A DNA stretch of 64,000 nucleotides from assembly GCA_963969395.1 (NCBI GenBank), contig OZ017797.1, forward strand, positions 13,516,001 through 13,580,000. The letters run 5' to 3'. Position numbers and translations under genes: made by a program. This DNA is from Pseudoscleropodium purum. Taxonomy: Eukaryota > Streptophyta > Bryopsida > Hypnales > Brachytheciaceae. Positions 24,006-33,879 of this stretch are shown one piece after another; within the stretch, counting starts at the first letter, position 1; each line of letters starts with the position of its first letter. The notes under the pieces are model-generated. The model made no database searches and was not told the origin of the DNA. It worked only from the letters and a program-made list of their open reading frames with translations.

Positions 24006-24431
24006 ATGAACGCATGGAAGATCAATTTCGACGACTCTTGTTCGAAACAACGAGGCTCGGGAGTGGGAGTCGTATTGGAAAGTCCTGGAGGAGAGAAGGA
24101 GATTTTCCATCGGGATCTTGGTAGAGGCTTGACGTGCAATCAAACAGAGTATGCGGCCTTGGTTGCGGCTTTGGAAATAGCCAAGGAGAGGAACGTGCAA
24201 CATGTGCAGGTTAGGGGTGATTCCAAGCTTGTGTGCAACCAAGTCTCCGGGAACTGGGAAGTTAGATCGGAGAAATTGCAGCCATTTCATCAGGCTGCGA
24301 CGGAGTTGACTCGTAGCTTTAAGTCGATAAAAATTGATCATATACCACGAAAGCAGAATTACGAGGCTGACGCAGCGGCCAAAAACGGTGCGGGTTCGAG
24401 TTCATGCAGGAAGAGCCCGATCCAGAAGTAG
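24006..24431 (+). CDS. Archaeal-type RNase H (aRNH) located before gag
   Basis: From the ATG at 24006, 141 codons encode an RNase H of the RVT_3/archaeal-like type found in plant Tat elements and some plant LINEs. The four active-site acids are present: D9 (NFDDS), E48 (QTEYAAL), D72 (GDSKLV) and D122 (NYEADAAA). The conserved GVGVVLESP and R-X-X-N-X-EAD patterns are also kept. The frame is open upstream to before 23901. It ends 28 bases past the gag ATG, in a different frame from gag. This ATG-stop overlap would allow reinitiation or a -1 shift. The expected role is removing RNA from RNA-DNA hybrids during reverse transcription. A position upstream of gag is unusual. Confidence 0.85.
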   Translation: MNAWKINFDDSCSKQRGSGVGVVLESPGGEKEIFHRDLGRGLTCNQTEYAALVAALEIAKERNVQHVQVRGDSKLVCNQVSGNWEVRSEKLQPFHQAATELTRSFKSIKIDHIPRKQNYEADAAAKNGAGSSSCRKSPIQK

Positions 24432-25850
24432 AAGGATTGTCGAGGGTGTACGTTGCAGAGGTGTTGTGGGACCAATTTGTCAAAAGGCTACAACAACACG
24501 AAGGGTGGTCAACTCTGGGAGTAGTGTACGAAAGCCGGAGTGAGAAGGGGAATTCTTTTCGAAAAGTCATGGTGTCGATCCCCGTGTTCACCGGGAAGGA
24601 AAAGGAAGATCCCGAGCGGTTCCTAAAACAATTCAAACGCGCTTGCATGGCAAATGGCGATCGGACGGAGGGTGTGTGGCTAGAGTTGTTGCCGATTCAT
24701 CTTGACGATACTGCCTCTTTCTGGTATGATCGACAATCCTCCGACGTCCGTGCAACATGGTCAGCACTTTCAGTGGCTTTAGTTGCCGAGTTCCAAGAGC
24801 GAGAAAGTTACCAAAATCTTCTTGGCATGCTTAGCATGTTGAGACAATGACCTGAGGAGACGGTGCGGCAGTTTAGCAAGCGTGTACGGGAGCTACAGGC
24901 GCGAATCCAAAGGAGTTTGAACCAACCTGGTTCAGTTGAGGGAGATGCTCGTTCAAAGACTCTTGAGAATGTGTCTGTCAGTTTGAGTAGTGTGGATGCA
25001 TTGGTGCTGCGAAGTTTTATAGGAGGCTTAAGACCGGTAATTCAAGAAATTGTGGCCTGGAAGGAACCAACTACTTTTGAAGCAGCTTTGTCACTTGCAC
25101 AGAGGAAGGAGTTAAATCTTTGTAGCATTGCCCAAAGTCCGTCAACGACGTTGGTGGATACGGAAGTGTTACCCAAAGTGAGTCAGGTACCTGGGAAGCG
25201 AGTGGAGGGGAAAGAGGTACGGAACCAGTCGGAGAGTGAATTGTCGCAATTAGTGGCGGAAATGAAGGATTTAAAGTTGTTCCTGTTACAGGGGCAAACT
25301 AGTAATCGAGCCAAGAGTCCACAGCATGAGGCCCGGACTAATACGCCGCGTGCTGTTCAATTTGTGACTTGTCACAGATGCGGATTGAAGGGGCACTATA
25401 AGAGCGATTGTCCGAACCAGGAGAAGTTTACAACACTAGCAAGCAACGTGAAGTTAGCAGAAGTACACCTGGTGCAAATCGCGGATAAGCCCATGCAAGG
25501 GCAAGAAGAAATAGAGGTCATGATGGGAAAGCGTGGAAGACCAGTGAAAGAAGCACCTTTTTCAGGAACTGAACAACATAAAGACAAGAAGAGTCGTACT
25601 GATAGGTCAACTCGGAGGCCACGACGACGGATCGGATTGAATGACTTATTAATAGGGGCTGGACAAACAGAGTACTCCATTCTAGAAGATTTGGGGAGTC
25701 AGACCGTCAACATTACTGTGGCACAATTGGTGGCGAAGTGCCCAGCGTTGCGTCGGGAATTAAGGCAAGGGATTAGCGCCAGGCATCGCAAGTCTTCAGC
25801 AGAAGTTCATATAGCAGACAAGGCCGGAGGCGACTTGAAGGCCCCGCAAG
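24404..25850 (+). pseudogene. Ty3/gypsy gag with CCHC zinc knuckle, one nonsense mutation
   Basis: From the ATG at 24404 the frame shows the retrotransposon gag pattern. It has a VFTGKEKEDP segment, LPIHL...ASFWYD, then W...L...F and the conserved MLRQ-x-PEETV segment. An in-frame TGA at 24848-24850 falls inside that last motif, at the residue after Gln. CGA or GGA would be the likely ancestor. The frame then stays open. A CX2CX4HX4C knuckle lies at 25370-25411, followed by a basic stretch. This is nucleocapsid/capsid-type structural protein of the virus-like particle. The stop would truncate it after about 148 residues. Confidence 0.88.
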
Positions 25851-27383
25851 TTGAAGCGACCATTCAGGGTCGTGATGTCGAGGGATGCTTGATTGACGGG
25901 GGAGCGGCCGTAAATATTATGGCTAGTTGGTTTATGGAGAAGGCAGGATTGAAACCAACGAAGGCGTCATCCATGAAATTGAAGGTGGCAGATCAACGAT
26001 GCGTACGTTCGTTGGGTCAGATCACGCAGATACCGGTTTCTGTGAATGGGGTGACAGTGAAGGCGGATTTCCATGTGCTTAATATTTCAGGTGGTAATGG
26101 GGGCTATCCTCTGATCCTTGGAAGGCCATGGTTATGGCAGGTCAAGGCCGTAAATTATTGGGAGAAGGGAAGAATGAAAATAGGATCTTCATTGAATCGG
26201 GTTAGCATCCAAGTGGTGCCAAGTACCGGAGCGAGCTCTTCTGGGTACTCTTCACCGGAAGACTCTTCAACTGAGTCATCTTGGGAATCCGATCCTTCCT
26301 CAGATTCCAGTGCGGAGTCTGAAGACTTAGAGGCCGAAGTTTACGCCGTAGAGGTTCTCCCTCAAGTGATTAGTGATTCGATGGACCATTTGGAAAATCC
26401 AACAGTCGCACTGTGCAAGGAGAGCGAATTAATGAATCTATTGCAATTCGGCCCAAGCCTATCAGGTGATGAAAGAAAGGAGTTAGAGCAGGTCGTTTTG
26501 GACTACACTGACCTTTTTGTGACCAAGCATGCGGGCTTACCAGCGATCACAGTGGAGGATCATAAAATCGAATTGGTACCGGAGGCCAAGCCCGTGCGAT
26601 CTAAACAAAAAAGGATGGCACCCGAGAAGATGTCTATTTTGAGAGCCGAACTCGACCGATTATTAGAGGGAGGTTTCGTCACTGAGGTTAGGAACACCGA
26701 GTGGGTTTCGCCGGTCGTTATTGTGCCAAAGAAAGGTGGAAAATGGCGTGTATGTGTTAATTACCGAGCGCTGAACCAGTTCACGAAGAAAGACCGGCAG
26801 CCTCTCCCTCACATTGATGAACTGTTGGACGAAGTGGCGGGTCACGAAATGTATTCCTTTTGTGACGGGTATTCGGGGTACCATCAAGTGCGGATCCACC
26901 CCGACAGTGTTTTATACACTACGTTCACCACTCCTTGGGGTACCTTTGCCTGGTTGCGTATGCCATTTGGCTTATGCAATGCCGGAGGGACATTTCAGCG
27001 GGTTCAACTGAAGATATTTGGTCCATTTATAGGTCGGTTTATACGGGTTTATTTGGACGACTTTGCTGTGTACAGTGACAGACTTAAACATGCGGAGCAA
27101 CTCCGGGCGGCCTTCAGTCGATTGAGAGAACATGGTTGTTCTTTGAGCCCTTCCAAATGCAAACTCGGTTTCGAAGAAGGACCATTACTGGGCCATGTTG
27201 TCTTTCAGGGAGGATTGAAGGTGGATCCCGCGAAGGTGCAACGTATATTAGAGATGAATCCACCTACAACTCGGGAGCAGGTGTCCAAGCTTTGGGGAAC
27301 AACGATTTACCACAATCGTTTTATTCCCAATCTTACTAGAATAGGTCGGCCTATAAGCGCATTGATTGCAAGATCCAGACCAA
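25851..27383 (+). pseudogene. Ty3/gypsy protease and truncated reverse transcriptase
   Basis: The open frame continues from gag. The aspartic protease has its active-site loop as IDGGA (Asp codon 25895-25897; the third position is Gly instead of the common Ser/Thr) and a later LILGRPW segment. An acidic, serine-rich linker follows (about 26230-26340). RT then runs from VEDHKIEL through WRVCVNYRALNQ and the LRMPFGL segment, with YLDD at 27050-27061. It is cut at about 27381, beyond the thumb start. RNase H and integrase of this half are missing. The last 627 bp duplicate the RT of the minus-strand half (22064-22691) with about seven differences. Confidence 0.9.
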
Positions 27384-27399
27384 CACACCCAAGATCTCA
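27384..27399. other. Templated filler at the RT-host junction
   Basis: The 16 bases CACACCCAAGATCTCA between the truncated RT and the right host duplication also occur in the duplication itself (27703-27718 and 19539-19554). The last bases (CAC) also overlap the start of the duplication, CACCCTATAAA. This looks like template-switching or copy-and-join repair. Confidence 0.8.
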
Positions 27400-28037
27400 C
27401 CCTATAAATTTTACAAAGCACTAATCACTTTGCAAGCTTTTTTCATTTAACCTCTAAAGTTTCTAGCTGCTTTTTGAAAAGTTCAATTGAGAGCTTCCAC
27501 TAAGGGTCTATTTTTATGAACTCTTTGATATCCTTGTCTAAGTTTTTTTCTCCATCTATATGGCCTACATGTCCCATAGTTTGATCTATCACTGCTACCA
27601 TTTCCACCCCTTCTTTTGGCATCTCCACCAAGACCCAACCTTCACTATTCAATTTTGGCAACAAATCTTCCATACTCTCCATCATTTGAATGCACTATGT
27701 CCCACACCCAAGATCTCAGGATAACCTACAAATCTGTGACGTAGGATTTATGCATCGCCACCTTCAATGGGAGGAAATTTAAATTTAAAAATCCCTTCAA
27801 AGACATAGCCTCTCAACACTAACTTATCAACAATACCATGCAAGCGTTAGAAAATCTACACACCTCTAATCAGACTTTAGCCCTCAATGGAAGTACGCAC
27901 CGCTACCTCTAATATGAGAAAATTTTAATTTTTAATTTTTAATTTTTACATTTTACTTAGAAAATTGAATTTCTCAGCAATGGTAGCGATTTCACAAGGT
28001 TTTTTTTGTAGTAGCAACGATTTTACTATCATTGTAC
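27398..28037. repeat. Right copy of the host duplication flanking the gypsy composite
   Basis: A direct repeat of 19234-19874 (640 versus 641 bp, about eight differences). It joins truncated RT on its left and single-copy host DNA on its right. Confidence 0.9.
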
Positions 28038-29974
28038 CACAATAAAATCTTTGCTATGCAAGTGCAAAAAACTTGCACTATCCCAAAACGTATTCATAAA
28101 GAAACTCCTTGCCTTGCAAAAGTACTAGACTCCTCAAACAACGTTTTTTGCAATTATCTACATGAGCATGAACCAAGATCACTACACATCCCTTGTGTCT
28201 TTTTTATTTAAGAAATTCAAACTTTGAAACTTGTCTTTTTGGAAAAGAACAATGGCCTAGCTCAGTTACAACTATCGAGGGCTTAGGGTTATCAATTTCA
28301 GAAAAGCTCTTGAAATTGTAACAAAGAAAACTAATCATAAAGAATTGGAGACGAGCTTGTGCCCCTACACTGCCTCACGCAAACACTTACAAACCTATGC
28401 CCTTCCGAAAATCGCAAAGCTAGGTGAGGAGAGAGAATGAGAATGAAATCTCAGTAGAAACTTCTTTTCTCAAATACACCTCTCATGAATCCCTACAAAA
28501 TCTTGTCATAAGCTTTTTTTAAGTTCAACAATAATAGTTTGAGCTTTTGTCCCAATTCCTCTGCAAAATGTATAGCCTACTGCCCCATGAAGATGTTATC
28601 TATGATACGTCTTTCTCTCACAAAACCTATTTGATTGGATTGAATGATCTTTGATTTAGAGTAGATTCTAAACCCATATAATCCTAAATTCTATAAAATG
28701 CCCAACTTCATTTGCAAATAACTCCCAAACAAAGAACTTGTATAGATTCTCGCTTACAACATTTGATTTGTAGATTCTAAAAATAAAGGGATAAGTGCCC
28801 TCAAAACCCTCCAAAAAAATTCAAATCCTATAGAATACCCATATAACTCTTAACCAAAGGGCCCTTTGGTTAGGGCCCCTCTAGAAAACCCTAAAGCCCC
28901 CTTTGATTTCAATCGTCACTCACTTAGCGGAGTCAACTATTGTAGGGCCCAAACACACAACTGCCATAGATGTAAAATCATTATTCATGGCTTTTATAAA
29001 TAATGAAGCCCCCTTCTAAGAAAAAAAGGCTTGCATGTAATTTTGATATGAAATAAAAAAGAATAGCTATAAAATTTGGACTACAAATTAAACTCTTCTA
29101 AAGAAAGGCGACTTATAAGGGGGCTTTAAAGATAACAAAAAAATCCAATGGTATGTGATTGAAGCATACACTCACCATATAACCACATATACATGCAAGA
29201 AATAGTCACATTTCCATTTGAACTATTAGCATGATTAAAATATTAGTTAACAAAGGGAATTCCTTGACTATATGATATTCTATATTACAAGAGGCTAAAT
29301 TATACTCTTTTTTGTTAAATCAAGTCATGATGCATGATCAAGTGACCTTTAACTATGGGGCCCCTTGGTTAAGGGCCGCTTAGGAAACCCTAGGCCCTTA
29401 AGCCTCCAAAATTTGTTTTCAACCCTAAATGAGGGGGTCAACCATAGGTCCCTATATATCCCATAACTAAGGGTTCTCCAAATTTCTAAGCCCTTATTTA
29501 AAGGCCCCTTCCTTCTTTCATCTAAAAAGCCCTTTGGACTATTTGTAGTAAAACTTGTGTGTGTTTTACCTTGCATTATTGAAATTGTAAATTTGGAAGG
29601 GATTGTTGTATATTGAGTTCGAAAAAAGAAGGCAACACATCCTTAGAGCATTTGACCCTTAGCTATAGTATGGTATTGTAGGTGTTTATTTAAATTTTAT
29701 TATTAATGTTTGTTTATTGCCTATTTTTGATATTGATGTAATGCCTACTAGCAATACTTAAATTTTTCCTACTATTGAGGCTTATTTAATCCCTATTATC
29801 AAGGTAGATTAAAAACCTATTATCAAAGAGACTTTTTGCATGATTATATTTAAGTTGATTGAAGCTTTGATTATCTTCACTTTTTGTCATTTGTCTTCTT
29901 ATCTTGTTAGCCATCTTTTAGTTTTAAGTACTATTGTAGTATTTTGTAGTTACATCAAATTTTTTTGCATTTTT
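28038..29974. other. AT-rich intergenic DNA with GGGCCC-rich patches
   Basis: No gene is seen. A perfect 22-bp palindrome centred on GGG|CCC lies at 28851-28872. Related GGGCCC-rich text recurs at 29350-29520, suggesting an old short duplication. Confidence 0.6.
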
Positions 29975-32340
29975 TTTGTACAATTGGTCTTTTTCTATTT
30001 TGTTTGTTTCAATGGCTCAATCCATCTTTAATGGTTCATGTATTTCGTCCCTTAATACAAATGCTCGTTCTAATGACGGTTTAACTAATAGAGACATCAA
30101 TAGATTTCATCAAGCATTTATTTGTAATTTAAGCTTGAAGCTCATTCAACAAAATTTGACTAATGTCAAAGATTGCTTGTTTGATGTTGTGGTTTATGTT
30201 GTCCTTTTTATAATGGTAGTATTCACAATAAAGTTAACAATTTTATGCATTCAAGAAATTTGAGGGTCATTGCAACTAATTTATTAAAGGCAGCCTTAGT
30301 TGAACTTGATTAAGAATTTTGAAGACTTGCAATTGAGTTCACTAAAGATGTACATCTAGGAATCACTTCTGAAACAACTATTTTGAAGTATTTGAATTTA
30401 ATGTCTAAGCCACATTATGAAGTGCGAATTTTGGGCAATATAATCATTCTCAGATTTGTTTCTCAAGTTCTTTGTACACCTATTATCATGTACAACATTC
30501 AACAGTTCATAAAGCATGATGATATGAGTAATTATATCGATACGTTACATTTATTTTCACCATCAACTATACCAATTGTGGTAGCCTTTGGAAATAGCCA
30601 TTTTTATTCAATGGTGGTTCCAAGTCTTTTTTCAAATGATAGGCCTAGTGGTTCAAATTTCACTTCGAATGAAATGCCTAGTGGTTCAAATTTTTCTTCA
30701 CATAAAAAGCCTAGTGGTTCAAATCTCACTTCAAATCATAGGCCTAATGGTCCATCTCATAAAGAGCACTATGATGCAACATTATACCATTTGTTTTCTC
30801 CTTCTACGATTGAAAGTGGTGTTCAAACTCCACTTGTCCAATTTTCAGTACTTATTGGACTACGTAGTGACTTGAATCAATATCCAAATTATACTAACAA
30901 TCTAAAATATTTAAATTAGGATGCTGCAAGTTTTATAATGTTAACTTGTTTAATCTCTTTAGTCATAGTCTGTTCAACAAATAGAACAATTCAAGTCAAA
31001 GATCTCATAGAATTTGATGACTGGTTACAAATTATTCCAAATCCAATAGCGGTCAAAATCTATGTTGGTAATAAGAGTAACAAAAGAGAAGACTTCAAAG
31101 TTAAACTTGTCACCTTCTACGATTTAGTTATAACTTAGTCTTAATTTGCAATAAAAATAGTTTACTACTATCTCAAAACCAAATAAATATTTTAGTTTGG
31201 GCCATGTTACAAGCACTTTATCAATTGGGTGCACCAATATGTCGGATTGGATTTTATAGTATGAAGTGGACAATATCAATTGCTAAGCCAAAAATTGATC
31301 ATTTTATACAACATTATCATGTGGTGATGGGTTCTTCTATTTCTTTCAGACAAAACATTTTTTATTACAGAATTGTATTCAAAATAAAGCAAATCCGTAT
31401 ATTCAAATTTAGTGATGCTCAACTTCATGCTTGGAAGTTTACAAGTAGAAAAGTATATGAGATGTGTAATGTTGAAGAATATAGCTCACTAGAGTGTAAG
31501 CCAAAAATTGACAAGCAAATACAAAAAGTCAAAGTCTATTCCAAGGTGTGCTATGCAATCATGTTTATTATACACAAACAAAATTTAGACAATGTACTTG
31601 CTACAATGTTTACTATGTGCACTAAAAAAAGTCAAAATGCAAAATTTACTAGCACTTTGGAAAGTCATGACACTACATATGCATGCTAATCATCCTCTAA
31701 GCGTGCAATTGGAGATGACTGTTTGCACGGTAAAAGTGATTGATGGCCAACAGCTTTGTAGCAATTTTGAATCAAATGTATTCATCCTCTTTGGCATCTA
31801 TGATATATTGGAAGGCCTTTTTAACTACTATTCACTTCCACTATACATCTTCATAAGGAACTATAGAATTAAATATGAAGCGTTTGAAATCCAAATCTAT
31901 AGAGATGATGCATATGCACCAACAATTTGTGTTCGAAGCACTTTGACTTATGCTTGTCAAGCTATTGGATGAAGTGGCAAAAATATGGAATGTCAACTCA
32001 AAGAAGCACGAAACTAGAGCAATGCTATAGCTCGTTAAGAGCATTTACGAGAAGATCCAAAATTTGTATATGATGGGTGGGAGCAAGACAATATCTACAA
32101 TCACCAATTGATTGTTGACTTTGTCAATAATATAAAATGGTTTCTGCATAAAAGAATGAAGGACTAGCAAATTGAACCACTAATACTCAAGAGAAACATA
32201 AATGGTGAATTTTGGCCAAAAAATGGTATTCATAATGATTCATTTGGTACAACACGCTACTTTATTATAGAATTTGAATCTGAATGGTGACAACATGTGG
32301 CGGCTAAAGCTTTCGAAAACACATCAAAAGTAATAAATTA
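29975..32340 (+). pseudogene. Decayed coding block, family unknown
   Basis: Plus-strand frames with fewer stops than the surroundings run through this block: 29976-30263, 30383-30919 (178 codons), 31204-31689 (161 codons), 31592-31972, and a further stretch to about 32340 with several stops. A tandem array of an 11-residue PSGSN-type repeat lies in the 30383 frame. I recognise no domain. The pattern is of an old gene or transposon ORF broken by stops and frameshifts, but introns could explain some gaps. Confidence 0.35.
30608..30760 (+). repeat. 33-bp in-frame tandem repeat (11 residues)
   Basis: Units at 30641-30673, 30674-30706 and 30707-30739, plus partial flanking units, each encode a variant of PSGSN(F/L)(T/S)S. 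The period is a multiple of three, so the reading frame is kept across the array. Confidence 0.8.
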
Positions 32341-32843
32341 AGATTAAAAAAAAATAGTGCAATTCATCTTACATGTAAACTATATTAAATCATTGATTTC
32401 ATGCAATTTTGATATAAGCATGAAATCTAAATAAAAAATAATGTTTACTATATTTTACCAAAAAAATAATAAATAAAAGATACAAATTGTAATCCTTTAT
32501 GTTTTGGCAACACTAAATGTTATAGTTACAAAAGTCACACATGTAAAAGTCATCAATAAATCCAAAAGTCATAGGTCTAAAAAAAATTATAGAAGTTTTT
32601 CAAGTGAAAATTATAATAAAAAATCTAATCAATTCTATCTAGTCACTCATTCAGTTTGTATTACTACTAATAATCCAAGTTGTCAAAGTTCAAATTATAT
32701 AAGTCACAATCAAAAGAAATCATTATAATAAACATTATGGTCACAAAATACAAAATGACATATTCTATAACATAAAAAAAAACATAGCCATCAAAGTCAC
32801 AATTATCAAAATAAAACATGTCAATATCATACATAAATAGTCA

Positions 32844-32929
32844 AAGTCCTTAAACAAAATCACAAATAATCTCCTTCTTATTTTTCATATTCAAAAGGTT
32901 GATTATTTGTGATTTTGTTTATAAGGACT
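32844..32929. repeat. Near-perfect inverted repeat, about 28-bp arms
   Basis: A 20-bp perfect stem (32852-32871 with 32901-32920; core ATCACAAATAATC) extends outward to AGTCCTTA/TAAGGACT. A direct copy of one arm (ATCACAAATAATCTCCT) occurs near 33583-33600. A second inverted pair, CCCTAAATTGCAA / TTGCAATTTAGGG, spans about 32931-33028. Confidence 0.7.
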
Positions 32930-33089
32930 GCCCTAAATTGCAAGTATACCCTTGATCTTTTAGTTTTTTGTATATTGTCATTATCATTGTAATCTTTTCA
33001 GTTTGGATTGTTTGGGTTGCAATTTAGGGCCGACCGACCGAAATTGCATGCCAATGGTTCTGAATTTTGCGTAATCTCTATAACTACAG

Positions 33090-33590
33090 ATGAGTGCCAT
33101 TGATGTCTTCGCAACCATCTCTGATTACGAAACTAACTTCTAGTAAAACATTGTCACTATTGGTTTGTTGCTAAACAAAAATGACTTTCTAGACTCGTTA
33201 TATCTAGAAGATGACGACATTGTTTCGTTCCAACCTAAGTTGCAGTCAACCCTTAAATCGATAAGAAGAAGGACTGACTCTGAAATTGTTGCCTTGCCTA
33301 GCACTCGTCGGAGGAAGAGGCCCATTGAAGGGAGAATGAAGTAGAAATCGATGAGGAGGATGAAGAAGTGGGGCAAGAAGAGATTGGAGGTGATGTTCAT
33401 GGGCTTGAGGAAATCACGATGCCAAGTGCTTGTGCATCTCAAACTATTTTGGAGTTGTTAAGCTCATCAAGGCTGCATACAACGAAAGTTTAGATTGTAA
33501 ATGCCAAAACTTCAGTTTTAAAAAGTTGGCCTACTAAGAAGAAAAAGAACGTTGACCCTCTGTTGTTTGGATTTACAAAAAAATCACAAA
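33090..33590 (+). pseudogene. Acidic/basic-rich coding remnant, unknown
   Basis: One frame gives LEDDDIVSFQPKLQ followed by a basic RRRKRP segment. After an apparent shift of frame it continues as a strongly acidic EIDEEDEEVGQEE run and then a short lysine-rich end. Acidic-basic linkers like this are common in N-termini of transposases and nuclear proteins, but nothing specific is recognised. It lies between the hairpin at 32844 and the direct copy of its arm. Confidence 0.25.
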
Positions 33591-33601
33591 TAATCTCCTC
33601 T

Positions 33602-33603
<2 letters not shown>

Positions 33604-33631
<28 letters not shown>
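33604..33631. repeat. Poly(T) run
   Basis: A run of about 28 T follows the direct repeat at 33583-33600. It could be the complement of a poly(A) tail of a retroposed sequence on the minus strand, or simple slippage. Confidence 0.9.
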
Positions 33632-33636
<5 letters not shown>

Positions 33637-33804
33637 CCATATCCAAGTATTAGAATCTTGACCATAGAAAAAACTACCTATTTGATGTCTCTAAAAAAGA
33701 TTATAAATAGAGATATATATAAACACTATGTTTTGAAATGGAGGCCAAAAAAAATGACATTAATATGTCTAAAGGCCTACTTAACACTATTTGTTTCTCA
33801 AAAG

Positions 33805-33806
<2 letters not shown>

Positions 33807-33876
<70 letters not shown>
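33807..33876. repeat. (AT)35 microsatellite
   Basis: An uninterrupted dinucleotide run. The isoleucine-tyrosine frames over it are artefacts. A shorter (AT) run lies at about 34956-34972. Confidence 0.97.
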
Positions 33877-33879
<3 letters not shown>

